64,000 bases of DNA from an uncultured Clostridia bacterium (GTDB lineage: Bacteria > Bacillota > Clostridia > Christensenellales > DTU072). Each line of letters starts with the position of its first letter. Positions within the stretch are counted from its first letter, which is position 1. Of this stretch, positions 40,594 to 48,857 are shown in pieces. Position numbers and translations under genes: made by a program. The notes below the pieces were generated by a model. It had not been told where the DNA came from and searched no databases. It was given only the letters and a program-made list of their open reading frames with translations. The stretch spans positions 1-64,000 of the forward strand of contig CAKQTC010000007.1 of assembly GCA_934274515.1 (NCBI GenBank), given 5' to 3'.

Positions 40594-42525
40594 TTAGGTT
40601 TGAATAAACTGCGCGCCCGCTCCGTTGCCTTCGTCTTCGCCGCCTTGTTTCCCTTGGAACTGCGACAAATACAAGTCACGATAGAACCCGCCTTTCGCCA
40701 TAAGCGTTTCATGGTTGCCTTGCTCAACGACGTCGCCGTGGTTCATAACAAGTATTACCTCGGCGTGTTTTATTGTGGATAGCCTATGCGCTATTACAAA
40801 ACTCGTTTTTCCTTTCATCATATCGAGCATCGCACTTTGTACGTATTTCTCCGTACGAGTGTCAACCGAACTCGTCGCTTCGTCAAGTATAATGATTTTC
40901 GGGTCTTTCAATATCGCTCTCGCTATCGTGAGCAACTGTTTTTGCCCTTGGGAAATGTTCGTTCCGTCATCGTTTAGTTCGGTGTCGTATCCGTGTTCCA
41001 TACTCTCGATAAATTCGTGAGCATGCGCCTTTTTCGCCGCTTCGATTACGTCTTCCCTCGTAGCGTTCTCTTTTCCGTACGCTATATTGTCGGCAACCGT
41101 ACCCTTGAACAACCAGGTGTCTTGAAGAACCATTCCGTACAAACTTCGTAGGTCGTCCCTGTGCATTTGCCTAATGTCTACACCGTCTATCGTAATAGTC
41201 CCCTTGTTCGTTTCGTAGAATCTCATCAAAAGGTTTACAAGCGTGGTCTTTCCCGCTCCCGTAGGCCCGACAATCGCTATGCTGTCCCCTGCGTTTACAT
41301 GCAAGTTCATATCGGTAATAAGCGGTTTGTCCGACGAATAACTAAACGCAACGTGTTCAAAATTGACTTCGCCAACCATTTTGCTGACGTCCGTATGCTC
41401 TTTGTCCGGCTCCTGCTCTTCGAGGTCAAACATCTTAAACACACGTTCTGCACTCGCTATGGACGACTGTATCGTACTCGCTATGTTACTGATGTTTTCT
41501 ACCGGCTGCGCAAACTGTTTCGTATACTGTATACAAGCCTGTATGTCGCCGATACTAATTACTCCGAGACCTGCTCGATACCCACCCAAAATACAAATGC
41601 TGACGTACGTCGCGTTGTTTACAAGTTTTATAAGCGGCAAAATTATACCGGCAAGGAATTGCGCCTTTCTCGTCGCTTTAAGCAGCATCGCGTTTATTTC
41701 TTCAAATTTCTCGATGCTGTCTTCTTCGTGATTGTATAGCATAACCACGCGATGCCCTGCGTACATCTCTTCGATATGTCCGTTTAACTGTCCGATAAGT
41801 TGTTGCTGCTTTGCAAATTCTTTTTGACTTTTTTTGATAACGAGCATGCTTACAAGCAATAAAAGCGGCACACTCGCTATCGTAACGACAGCCATGACCC
41901 AGTCAAGCCTTGCCATCATGAAAATAACGCCGGCAACCGTCGTAACAACGGTGATAACTTGGTTTACCGTATCTTGAAGAGTAACCGATACAAGTTCAAC
42001 GTCGTTCGTAAGCCTGGATAGTATTTCACCGGTAGGCGTTCCGTCAAAATATTTAAGCGGAACTTTATCAAGTTTGATCTTGATATCGTAACGCATACGA
42101 CGTACGACGTGTTGCGCCATGGACGCCGCAATCATACCGCCGGTAAACGCAAATATCGCGTTAAGACAATACAACCCGCCCGCTATAAGACAAATACGTC
42201 CGACATAACCCATATCCATAGATTCCGTCTTGAAGTATTGAATATATTCCGCCATATAGTTGGTTACCTTTTTCAGTATATCGGGTACCCAAACTGCGAA
42301 CCATGCTCCGACGCCGCTTATGACCATCATAAGTATAAGCGCGATAAGTTCGGGGCGCATATACTTGATAAGTCTTACTACCGTCTTACCGAAATTTTCC
42401 GCGCCTTGGACTTTTTCGACGTTAATCGAACTCGCTCCGAACGCGCCCGACATATCCATCTTGCCGACAGCGGAAACCTTAGGTCCTTCTACCTTAAATA
42501 ACTCTTGGTTTTGGTCTTCGTTCAT
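40594..42525 (-). CDS. ABC exporter half, canonical ATPase (heterodimer partner)
   Basis: A 643-residue half-transporter: six membrane helices (about 55-350), then the ATPase with GPTGAGKTT (Walker A), signature NISQGQKQ and IILDEATSS (Walker B with catalytic Glu). The signature ISQGQ instead of LSGGQ, together with the Asp in the partner, is the pattern known for heterodimeric exporters such as TM287/288, where one ATP site is degenerate. The N-terminal ~45 residues are a soluble tail. The ATG overlaps the partner's stop by 4 bases. Substrate unknown: drug, lipid or peptide export are all possible. Confidence 0.92.
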   Translation of the reverse strand: MNEDQNQELFKVEGPKVSAVGKMDMSGAFGASSINVEKVQGAENFGKTVVRLIKYMRPELIALILMMVISGVGAWFAVWVPDILKKVTNYMAEYIQYFKTESMDMGYVGRICLIAGGLYCLNAIFAFTGGMIAASMAQHVVRRMRYDIKIKLDKVPLKYFDGTPTGEILSRLTNDVELVSVTLQDTVNQVITVVTTVAGVIFMMARLDWVMAVVTIASVPLLLLVSMLVIKKSQKEFAKQQQLIGQLNGHIEEMYAGHRVVMLYNHEEDSIEKFEEINAMLLKATRKAQFLAGIILPLIKLVNNATYVSICILGGYRAGLGVISIGDIQACIQYTKQFAQPVENISNIASTIQSSIASAERVFKMFDLEEQEPDKEHTDVSKMVGEVNFEHVAFSYSSDKPLITDMNLHVNAGDSIAIVGPTGAGKTTLVNLLMRFYETNKGTITIDGVDIRQMHRDDLRSLYGMVLQDTWLFKGTVADNIAYGKENATREDVIEAAKKAHAHEFIESMEHGYDTELNDDGTNISQGQKQLLTIARAILKDPKIIILDEATSSVDTRTEKYVQSAMLDMMKGKTSFVIAHRLSTIKHAEVILVMNHGDVVEQGNHETLMAKGGFYRDLYLSQFQGKQGGEDEGNGAGAQFIQT

Positions 42526-45275
42526 AGTCCTAATTCCTCCGGGCTCATTTGGCTAAGCGCGATGTCGCGGTAAACTTGACAGTTTCTGATAAGTTCGCTA
42601 TGTTTTCCTTTACCTACCATCTTACCGTCGTCCATAACGATTATCTCGTCTGCGTCCATTATCGTACCGATACGTTGCGCTACAATAATAACGATGCTTT
42701 CGCCCGTAACTTCTTTAAGCGCCATACGCAATCTTTTGTCAGTCTTAAAGTCGAGCGCGCTGAAACTGTCGTCGAATATGTATATTTCCGGTCTGCGAGT
42801 AACTGCTCTCGCTATCGACAATCTCTGTTTTTGTCCGCCAGAGAAGTTTTGTCCGCCTTGTTCGACGGTGTATTCCAGTTGCCCTTCTTTTTCTTTTACG
42901 AAAGCGTCGCTCTGCGCGATTTTTAACGCCGCCCACATTTCTTCTTCGGTAGCATCTTCTTTTCCGTAACGAAGATTGTCGGCAATCGTTCCGCTGAACA
43001 ATATGCTCCTTTGCGGAACAAAACCTATCTTTCTTCTAAGGTCGGCTTGCGGATACGTCCTTACTTCTTGCCCGTCAACAAGCAAACTTCCTTCCGTAAT
43101 GTCATAAAACCGCGGTATAAGATTGATTATCGAACTCTTTCCGCTCCCCGTTCCGCCGACGATTGCGGTCGTTTTTCCCTTTTCGCATTTGAAACTGATA
43201 TGGTCGAGTATGTTCTTTTCTGCGTCAGCGGCATATTTGAAACATACGTCCTTGAACTCTATCGTTCCCGTAGTATCGTTTTCGACTTTGCAACCTTCTT
43301 CGTCTTTTACCGTAACTTCTTGATCGAGAACTTGAAGAATACGTTCCGCACTCGCAGTCGCTCTCGGGTAAATAACAACCGCACTTGCGATAAATACCAT
43401 CGCCATCGCTATTTGCGTAATGTACTGCGATACTTCGAGCATCGTCGCTACATCGCTTATCTTCTCGCTCTGGAACTCCAACCAGTGATGCGCAATGAAA
43501 TCAGGTTGCGCATTAACCATCATCGCGGCACGCCAGTAAATACCTACCGCACAACAGTTAAGACATATATTGATAAGCGGAACAAGTACAGCGCACCAAT
43601 ATTGCAACGTGGTCGCCGCTTTACTCGTTTCCTTATTAACAACGTTAAACCTTGCGTTTTCTTGGTCTTGTTTGTTAAACGCGCGTACAACCCTTATTCC
43701 CGTTATTCCTTCACGCATTATAAGCGTAAGTTGATCGACTTTTTTCTGTATTATTTTGAAATACGGCTGAACGATTATTGCCGCAACGATTGCAGACGCA
43801 ATCAAAATAGGCAAAACGTATACCAAAACCATAGTAAGGTTTTTGCTCGCCTTAAACGCAAATACAAAACCGCCGATAATGGTTACGGGCGTACTGAGCG
43901 TCGTTCTGAGTATTACTAAAAATACGTTTTGAATTTGGTTAATATCGTTTGTCGAACGAGTAACAAGGCTCGCCGTACTGAACTTATCGAACTCTGCAAG
44001 AGAATAACCTTCGACCTTGCGGAATACCTTGCTACGCAATACTTTACTGAAGTAAGCCGCTATCTTACTGCTCATCATCATTGCAAGTATAGTGCAACCC
44101 GACGAACAGAACGTGATAAGGAACATCAGCAAGCCTTTTTTCAAAATAAAGTTCAGATTGCTCGTCTGAATGGTAATCCCGTCCGGGGATTTCCATTCGT
44201 CTTCCGTCTTTTCGACTTTTTGGCTAAGATCCGCGGTCGTACTACCGGTCTTACTAAGCGAAATTATATTCAAAAATTCTTTCCAGCGTGCTTTAATTTT
44301 CGAGCCCAAAGTATCGCTGTCTATCTTGTTCGTATAACTGCCTACCGCGTCTGCAATTTGTTTATCCGTAATTCCGAGTCTGTTTTTAATCCACTTTTGC
44401 TGGTTTATATAACGATATGCGTATCCGCCTATATCGTGACAGAGGATAATTTCATAATCGAGAAAAGGCTCTACTCTCTCGGTATCTTCGTTGTATATAT
44501 AAGTTAATTTGGATTTGTCTATCGCTTCGCCGTAAGAATCGACTTCGAGCGTAACGAGTTGCCCGAATTCGTCGACGACCTTATTGCCGTCTTTATCGCA
44601 AAGTACCGGTATAGGTAAGATATTACCGTAACGGCTGTGTTTCATATTGAGAACGCACGCCGCAAGAAGTTTTTTTGCGTTTTCATCTCCCCATACGCCT
44701 TTGTCGTCGTCTTCTTTGAACATATCGAGAAAGGTATTGATGTTAATTGCCGAATTGTCGGCGTCGCGCAAACTCTTATAGTCGATTAAAATGGAAAACG
44801 CTTTTTCTACTTTAACAAGTTCGTCGGACGTATACTCGTTTATGTCAACGTGCCCCGTTTCCTTAAACGATACGTGTTCGAGTGCGTTCATAAACGGAAT
44901 AAGTACTTCGTTAAACAGAGTTTCGCTGTCTTTTACGGGTATGTCTTTGAAGTTAAAATTCAAAGTGTTTCCCGATAAATCGTCGTTCCACGCTCTTTTG
45001 ATATCGACAGTCGAAAATCCGTCTTTCATTTCGAATACGGGTATGTATCCCTCGTGATAAACTAAACTTTCGAAATCGATGTCAGTGTCGCCGAACGGGT
45101 TTTCCATCTCTTTATGAACGTATGCCTTTTCATAATCGAGATAAATTCCGTCGTTTATTATATCCGCCATTAACCCCGGCAAATACAATTCAGCCATTGC
45201 CCCCGACGCCAAAAGCACCACCACTACGATGAATATTTTAAGCATCGGCTTCAAATTTTTTAGCAGTCTTGTCAT
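42522..45275 (-). CDS. ABC exporter half with large extracellular insertion
   Basis: A 917-residue half-transporter. TM1 lies at about 13-35. It is followed by ~330 extra residues (about 45-375) that are hydrophilic, acidic and without membrane helices, then TM2 from about 380 and the normal six-helix core. The insert sits in the first external loop. The ATPase has GGTGSGKSS, signature NFSGGQKQ and Walker B FDDSFSALD, with Asp at the usual Glu, the mark of the degenerate site in heterodimers. The insert matches no domain I know and could be a substrate-capturing or partner-binding domain. It is co-transcribed with 40594 and the XRE-cupin gene. Confidence 0.9.
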   Translation of the reverse strand: MTRLLKNLKPMLKIFIVVVVLLASGAMAELYLPGLMADIINDGIYLDYEKAYVHKEMENPFGDTDIDFESLVYHEGYIPVFEMKDGFSTVDIKRAWNDDLSGNTLNFNFKDIPVKDSETLFNEVLIPFMNALEHVSFKETGHVDINEYTSDELVKVEKAFSILIDYKSLRDADNSAININTFLDMFKEDDDKGVWGDENAKKLLAACVLNMKHSRYGNILPIPVLCDKDGNKVVDEFGQLVTLEVDSYGEAIDKSKLTYIYNEDTERVEPFLDYEIILCHDIGGYAYRYINQQKWIKNRLGITDKQIADAVGSYTNKIDSDTLGSKIKARWKEFLNIISLSKTGSTTADLSQKVEKTEDEWKSPDGITIQTSNLNFILKKGLLMFLITFCSSGCTILAMMMSSKIAAYFSKVLRSKVFRKVEGYSLAEFDKFSTASLVTRSTNDINQIQNVFLVILRTTLSTPVTIIGGFVFAFKASKNLTMVLVYVLPILIASAIVAAIIVQPYFKIIQKKVDQLTLIMREGITGIRVVRAFNKQDQENARFNVVNKETSKAATTLQYWCAVLVPLINICLNCCAVGIYWRAAMMVNAQPDFIAHHWLEFQSEKISDVATMLEVSQYITQIAMAMVFIASAVVIYPRATASAERILQVLDQEVTVKDEEGCKVENDTTGTIEFKDVCFKYAADAEKNILDHISFKCEKGKTTAIVGGTGSGKSSIINLIPRFYDITEGSLLVDGQEVRTYPQADLRRKIGFVPQRSILFSGTIADNLRYGKEDATEEEMWAALKIAQSDAFVKEKEGQLEYTVEQGGQNFSGGQKQRLSIARAVTRRPEIYIFDDSFSALDFKTDKRLRMALKEVTGESIVIIVAQRIGTIMDADEIIVMDDGKMVGKGKHSELIRNCQVYRDIALSQMSPEELGL

Positions 45276-45311
45276 CTCGTTACCCTTTTAACCGACTTTA
45301 TTATCTATAAA

Positions 45312-45327
45312 CCGTTTTGCAAAACGG
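45312..45327. repeat. 16-bp palindrome between regulator and exporter genes
   Basis: CCGTTTTGCAAAACGG. On the minus strand it is followed only by TTTATAG, so it could be a partial terminator that lowers exporter expression relative to the regulator, or an operator. Confidence 0.5.
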
Positions 45328-45331
45328 ATTT

Positions 45332-45895
45332 TTACTGTTTAACCACAATCGCTAAGAACTTACATCCGTTTTCGGTAGTCGCCACCATTCCGTGCGGTTC
45401 GGACGAATCGAGCATAATGCTGTCTCCTTCGTTCAAATAAATTATACGACCGTTTACCGTATACTTTAACCCGCCTTCTAAAACGTAGTCGAACTCCTGT
45501 CCTTCGTGTGTGTTCGTCACGATAGGTCTGTTAAGCGCGTCCTTGTCAAACGGCACCACAACGTACAACGGGTCAATCTTATGATTGTAAAATCTACTCG
45601 CAAGATGAAGATATTTGAAATTCTCCCTTCTGTCCACCGGAAGTCCGTTGCCTTTTTTTTCAACGGCACAAGAATGCAAACAAGAAAGATTACTGCCCGT
45701 AAGCAATTCCGCTATGTCCACACCGAATATTCCCGCACATCGATTGAGAAAACTAAAAGTAAAATCGACTTCTCCGTTTTCAAGCGCATTGTATTCGGTT
45801 TCGGATAAATTGCAAAGTTCGCACATAGTCTGTACGGATATTTCCAAATCTTCTCTTATACACTTTATTCTTTGCGCTATAACTTTAACGTCCAT
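45332..45895 (-). CDS. XRE-cupin transcriptional regulator
   Basis: A 187-residue regulator: XRE helix-turn-helix at 1-65 (IAQRIKCIREDLEISVQTMCEL, in two helices, and YNALENGEVDF), then a cupin at about 95-187 (EGQEFDYVLEGGLKYTVNG, LNEGDSIMLDSSEPHG). The cupin senses a small ligand in this family; which one is unknown. It shares the HTH-linker-cupin layout and many residues (GxGLPxxRR, H-x-GQExD, SSxPH) with the N-terminal half of the fused acyl-CoA synthetase at 57429. It heads the exporter genes and probably controls them and itself. Confidence 0.9.
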   Translation of the reverse strand: MDVKVIAQRIKCIREDLEISVQTMCELCNLSETEYNALENGEVDFTFSFLNRCAGIFGVDIAELLTGSNLSCLHSCAVEKKGNGLPVDRRENFKYLHLASRFYNHKIDPLYVVVPFDKDALNRPIVTNTHEGQEFDYVLEGGLKYTVNGRIIYLNEGDSIMLDSSEPHGMVATTENGCKFLAIVVKQ

Positions 45896-45928
45896 TATAC
45901 TTCACCTAAAAAGAGCATAATTATACCC

Positions 45929-45954
45929 TTATAATAACGATAGTACCATTATAA
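45929..45954. promoter_or_regulatory. Inverted repeat, candidate operator of the XRE-cupin gene
   Basis: TTATAAT (45929-45935) and ATTATAA (45948-45954), 12 bases apart, 34 bases upstream of the ATG and overlapping TATAAT-like promoter elements. Suited to autoregulation. Confidence 0.4.
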
Positions 45955-46002
45955 TACATATCAATAAAAAAAGCAACCCTGAATTCTCGACATAACAAAC
46001 GA

Positions 46003-46026
46003 AAAAAGCGACCTAAGTCGCTTTTT
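46003..46026 (-). terminator. Terminator of the 866-residue lipoprotein gene
   Basis: AAAAGCGAC/GTCGCTTTT stem with a short loop, T-run on both strands. It lies 24 bases after the stop at 46050. Confidence 0.8.
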
Positions 46027-46049
46027 CCGTTTTAATTGCAAATATTTTA

Positions 46050-48650
46050 CTATTTCTTTGCTTTCTTCACTTCGTATCCCGCGTAAACGTTGTAATTAAT
46101 ATCCATATCGTCGTTTTCGCTGAATTCGAAACGGCAATCTTTGTCGAGATACCACCCCTTAAACGTATAAGTATAAATGTAAGTAATCTTATTCCCGTTG
46201 TATTCTTCGGTCTTTTCTGCAGGCTTACATTCAGCGTTCTTCCCGACGGTCTTGTTTGCTTCCCACCACGTGGCGTCGTCTTCACTCGCGTTTTCGATTT
46301 CCGAAAGGAACGACGAGCCGCTACCTACGCTGATGCTTTTCTTTTCGCTGTAAACCATCTCTTGAGCCAAAAGCGTCTTATCTGTTCTAAGATCTTTAAT
46401 ATCTCCGTTATATCCCGTTCTCCACGTAGCGCCTTTGTTTTCGTTGGTTAGGTATCCTTTATTTGCGGTTTGGAAAGAAACTTTTGCTTGCCCGGCAATA
46501 TGATAGAGTACCGCTTCATAGTCGCTTACGAATAAGGAAATCGCGTGATCCGTCGCGTAGTCTTTTCTAGCCGAAGTGCCGTCCTTATTGTTGTTATGTC
46601 CGTAAGGACATTTCGTAACGTCAGCCTCGGATACTTTTTGGTCACAGCAACTCCATTTCCTTGCGATAACGAGGTCTTCCAGTCTTTCGCATTTTTCTTT
46701 CCATATGTTGTTCGTGTCAAAACTCATACTGGCGTAGTCGTAGTTTATCGCCGAATTGATTTCTGAAAGCATTTCGCCCCAACGCTGAGAAGACACTTTC
46801 GTAGCAAGGTTATCTACTCCTGCCGCTTTCCATTGATCGTAGGTCTGTCCGTAAATAACGGTAATTTTGCCTTTTGCATATTCTTTTTCGTCTATCGTAT
46901 TCGTGAATTCGCCCGTATCGGTATAGAAACTACCGAGTTCCATTCCCTTGTTTACGTACACGTAGTTCTTAACTCTGTCGGACATCTTTCTTACCATATT
47001 CGCGCTATAAGCGTAGACATTGTAATACAATGCGCCGCTCAATTCGCTCTTGTCCATTTTTTCAAGAAGATATTTTACGAGGTAGAGTTGTTGCATTTCA
47101 AAACCGAACTTACCTTCGTATTCTTGCTCGCTACTGCCTCCGTTTTTAACTTTGTTATCTTCGTATTTGGTGTTGGCTTCGTTGTAGGCTTTCATTTTCG
47201 CGTCGCTACCGCCGTAACACCAAACCCAGTCGCTGAGAGCAAATTGACCTTTAAGTCCGTCGATGGTTCCGTTTACTTGAATGGCCTTTCTCATATTATC
47301 GGTGTACGTAGAGGGCGCCGCCGTCATGCTCATTTGCGTAATGTTGCTCCTGATTTCATAAACCTTCGCGTCAAACGATTCGATTTCCTCTTGGAATCCG
47401 AAATGCGCTTGATAGAAATCTCTATAAAACGTTTCGCTATAACGGTACGCTTTTTCGTAGTTGGTACGTTGTATCGATACGTACTCCGCCCATTCTTCGT
47501 TGGTATAAGTTTTTTGTTTTTCGTATTTAAGTTGTTTTGCGTAGGCTTCTTCGTCTTTTAAGGATACAAAATAGTATTTTTTGTTGTAGTCGTAATAAAA
47601 TCCGTAAAGCGTTACGCAGTTTTTCAAGCCGTCGCTTTTCTTGTATCTATATTCATTGAAAGCAAGCAAATAAGAAAGCGTTTCGTAATCGCCTAGACCT
47701 TTCATCGGGTCTTCGTTATCAACGGGTTTATACATACAATAACGAGAAAACGCGTTAGGCGTAACCACACCGCCGGAAGATGTAAACGCTTCGTTTGCTT
47801 TTCCGCCTGATTTGTCTTCAACGAGTTTCACTGCGTATTGAAGCATGTGCGTTGCCGTTCTCGCTGCGGCGTCGCCCGTTAAACCGACTTGTTCGTACAC
47901 TTTTACAAGTATGCTCCTGTATTGCCACGCGGCGTTGTCTTCCGCAAGATGTTTTTGATCTTTATCCTTATTGTCTGTGGTAAAGTTACTTTTGTCGCTC
48001 GCATAGTCTTTAAGTCTGTCATACATATCCCAGTCGTCAAGGAAAGACCAACCGGCGTTAAAGTAACCGTTCGTACCCTTTTGCTGCCTCCAAGTGCTTT
48101 GATGATCGGAGAATATACCGCTCCAACTCGTTCCCGAATCTTTCAAATATTTATCGATATCGGGGTTTTCTTCCGAACCGTAGAGATAATCTACGACCTT
48201 GTTCATTTCGTCGTACGTGAGCGCGGCGTCTGCCATCGCTTTAAGTATTCCGTCAGGGGTTGACATAGTAAAGATTTTTACGAAAGAAGAAGTGGATTTT
48301 TTATTTCTAACGTCTTCCTCCTTTTTGTCAATACGCTTTTGAAGTTTTTGTATTTGTTCTCCGGCGTCCTGTCCCGCATATTTCCCTTCGGCATAATTAA
48401 CCGCGGCTTTAGCATACTGCGTTTGACTTTTTCCGTAGTTTGTAAGGTTGGCAAGTTTTTTTATATCGGTGGGTTTAAGCGTATCGCCGGTCGCGGCAGT
48501 TCCGCCGCCGCCGCTATTGCCGCCGCCGGATCCGCCTCCGCCTCCGCTACCGCCGCCGGATCCGCCTCCACCACCTCCGTTGCAAGCAAATGCCGTGCAA
48601 ACAAGCATAGCGAGAAGAACAACGAATAATATTCTCTTCAATACTTTCAT
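46050..48650 (-). CDS. Large lipoprotein with Gly-rich linker and Flg_new-type repeat
   Basis: An 866-residue predicted lipoprotein. The signal peptide ends at AFAC (Cys23), a slightly atypical lipobox. A Gly/Ser linker of ~30 residues follows. The long middle is Tyr/Lys/Asp-rich and helical and I do not recognise it; a small WSCCDQKVS ... KCPYGH cluster may bind a metal. The C-terminal ~50 residues (FKGWYLDKDCRFEF, NYNVYAGYE) match the Listeria-Bacteroides InlB-type repeat, common at the ends of surface proteins. GGAG precedes the ATG, and the promoter is strong. Function unknown; possibly adhesion or substrate binding. Confidence 0.8.
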   Translation of the reverse strand: MKVLKRILFVVLLAMLVCTAFACNGGGGGGSGGGSGGGGGSGGGNSGGGGTAATGDTLKPTDIKKLANLTNYGKSQTQYAKAAVNYAEGKYAGQDAGEQIQKLQKRIDKKEEDVRNKKSTSSFVKIFTMSTPDGILKAMADAALTYDEMNKVVDYLYGSEENPDIDKYLKDSGTSWSGIFSDHQSTWRQQKGTNGYFNAGWSFLDDWDMYDRLKDYASDKSNFTTDNKDKDQKHLAEDNAAWQYRSILVKVYEQVGLTGDAAARTATHMLQYAVKLVEDKSGGKANEAFTSSGGVVTPNAFSRYCMYKPVDNEDPMKGLGDYETLSYLLAFNEYRYKKSDGLKNCVTLYGFYYDYNKKYYFVSLKDEEAYAKQLKYEKQKTYTNEEWAEYVSIQRTNYEKAYRYSETFYRDFYQAHFGFQEEIESFDAKVYEIRSNITQMSMTAAPSTYTDNMRKAIQVNGTIDGLKGQFALSDWVWCYGGSDAKMKAYNEANTKYEDNKVKNGGSSEQEYEGKFGFEMQQLYLVKYLLEKMDKSELSGALYYNVYAYSANMVRKMSDRVKNYVYVNKGMELGSFYTDTGEFTNTIDEKEYAKGKITVIYGQTYDQWKAAGVDNLATKVSSQRWGEMLSEINSAINYDYASMSFDTNNIWKEKCERLEDLVIARKWSCCDQKVSEADVTKCPYGHNNNKDGTSARKDYATDHAISLFVSDYEAVLYHIAGQAKVSFQTANKGYLTNENKGATWRTGYNGDIKDLRTDKTLLAQEMVYSEKKSISVGSGSSFLSEIENASEDDATWWEANKTVGKNAECKPAEKTEEYNGNKITYIYTYTFKGWYLDKDCRFEFSENDDMDINYNVYAGYEVKKAKK

Positions 48651-48716
48651 AATTGAGTCTCCTTACGATTTGTGATTAATTCTATACGCGCACGCGCACA
48701 TTTTAATCCATAGTTT

Positions 48717-48745
48717 ATTTTACATTACATTGTTGTTTATGTCAA
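48717..48745 (-). promoter_or_regulatory. Promoter of the 866-residue lipoprotein gene
   Basis: Minus strand TTGACA (48745-48740), 17-bp spacer, TAAAAT (48722-48717). Confidence 0.8.
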
Positions 48746-48803
48746 TAGTGTTTTTTAAGGTATGTTTTATTTTTTGCTCGTCATGCGTTAAGTTTTTGTA
48801 AGG

Positions 48804-48833
48804 AAAAAACGACGGAACGTAACCGTCGTTTTT
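48804..48833. terminator. Terminator of the hydrogenase operon
   Basis: AAAAACGACGG/CCGTCGTTTTT around 7 bases, with T-runs on both strands. It follows the hydA stop by 25 bases on the minus strand. Confidence 0.85.
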
Positions 48834-48857
48834 TATTTTTTTCGTACCGATTTTGTA

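Noticed and set aside
43011..43919. A 302-codon plus-strand frame opposite the large exporter gene
   Set aside because: Antisense shadow with Arg/Tyr-rich composition and no ribosome site.
48480..48600. Tandem GGC/GGT repeat as a DNA repeat or CRISPR-like array
   Set aside because: It encodes the Gly/Ser linker of the lipoprotein; there are no spacers or regular units.
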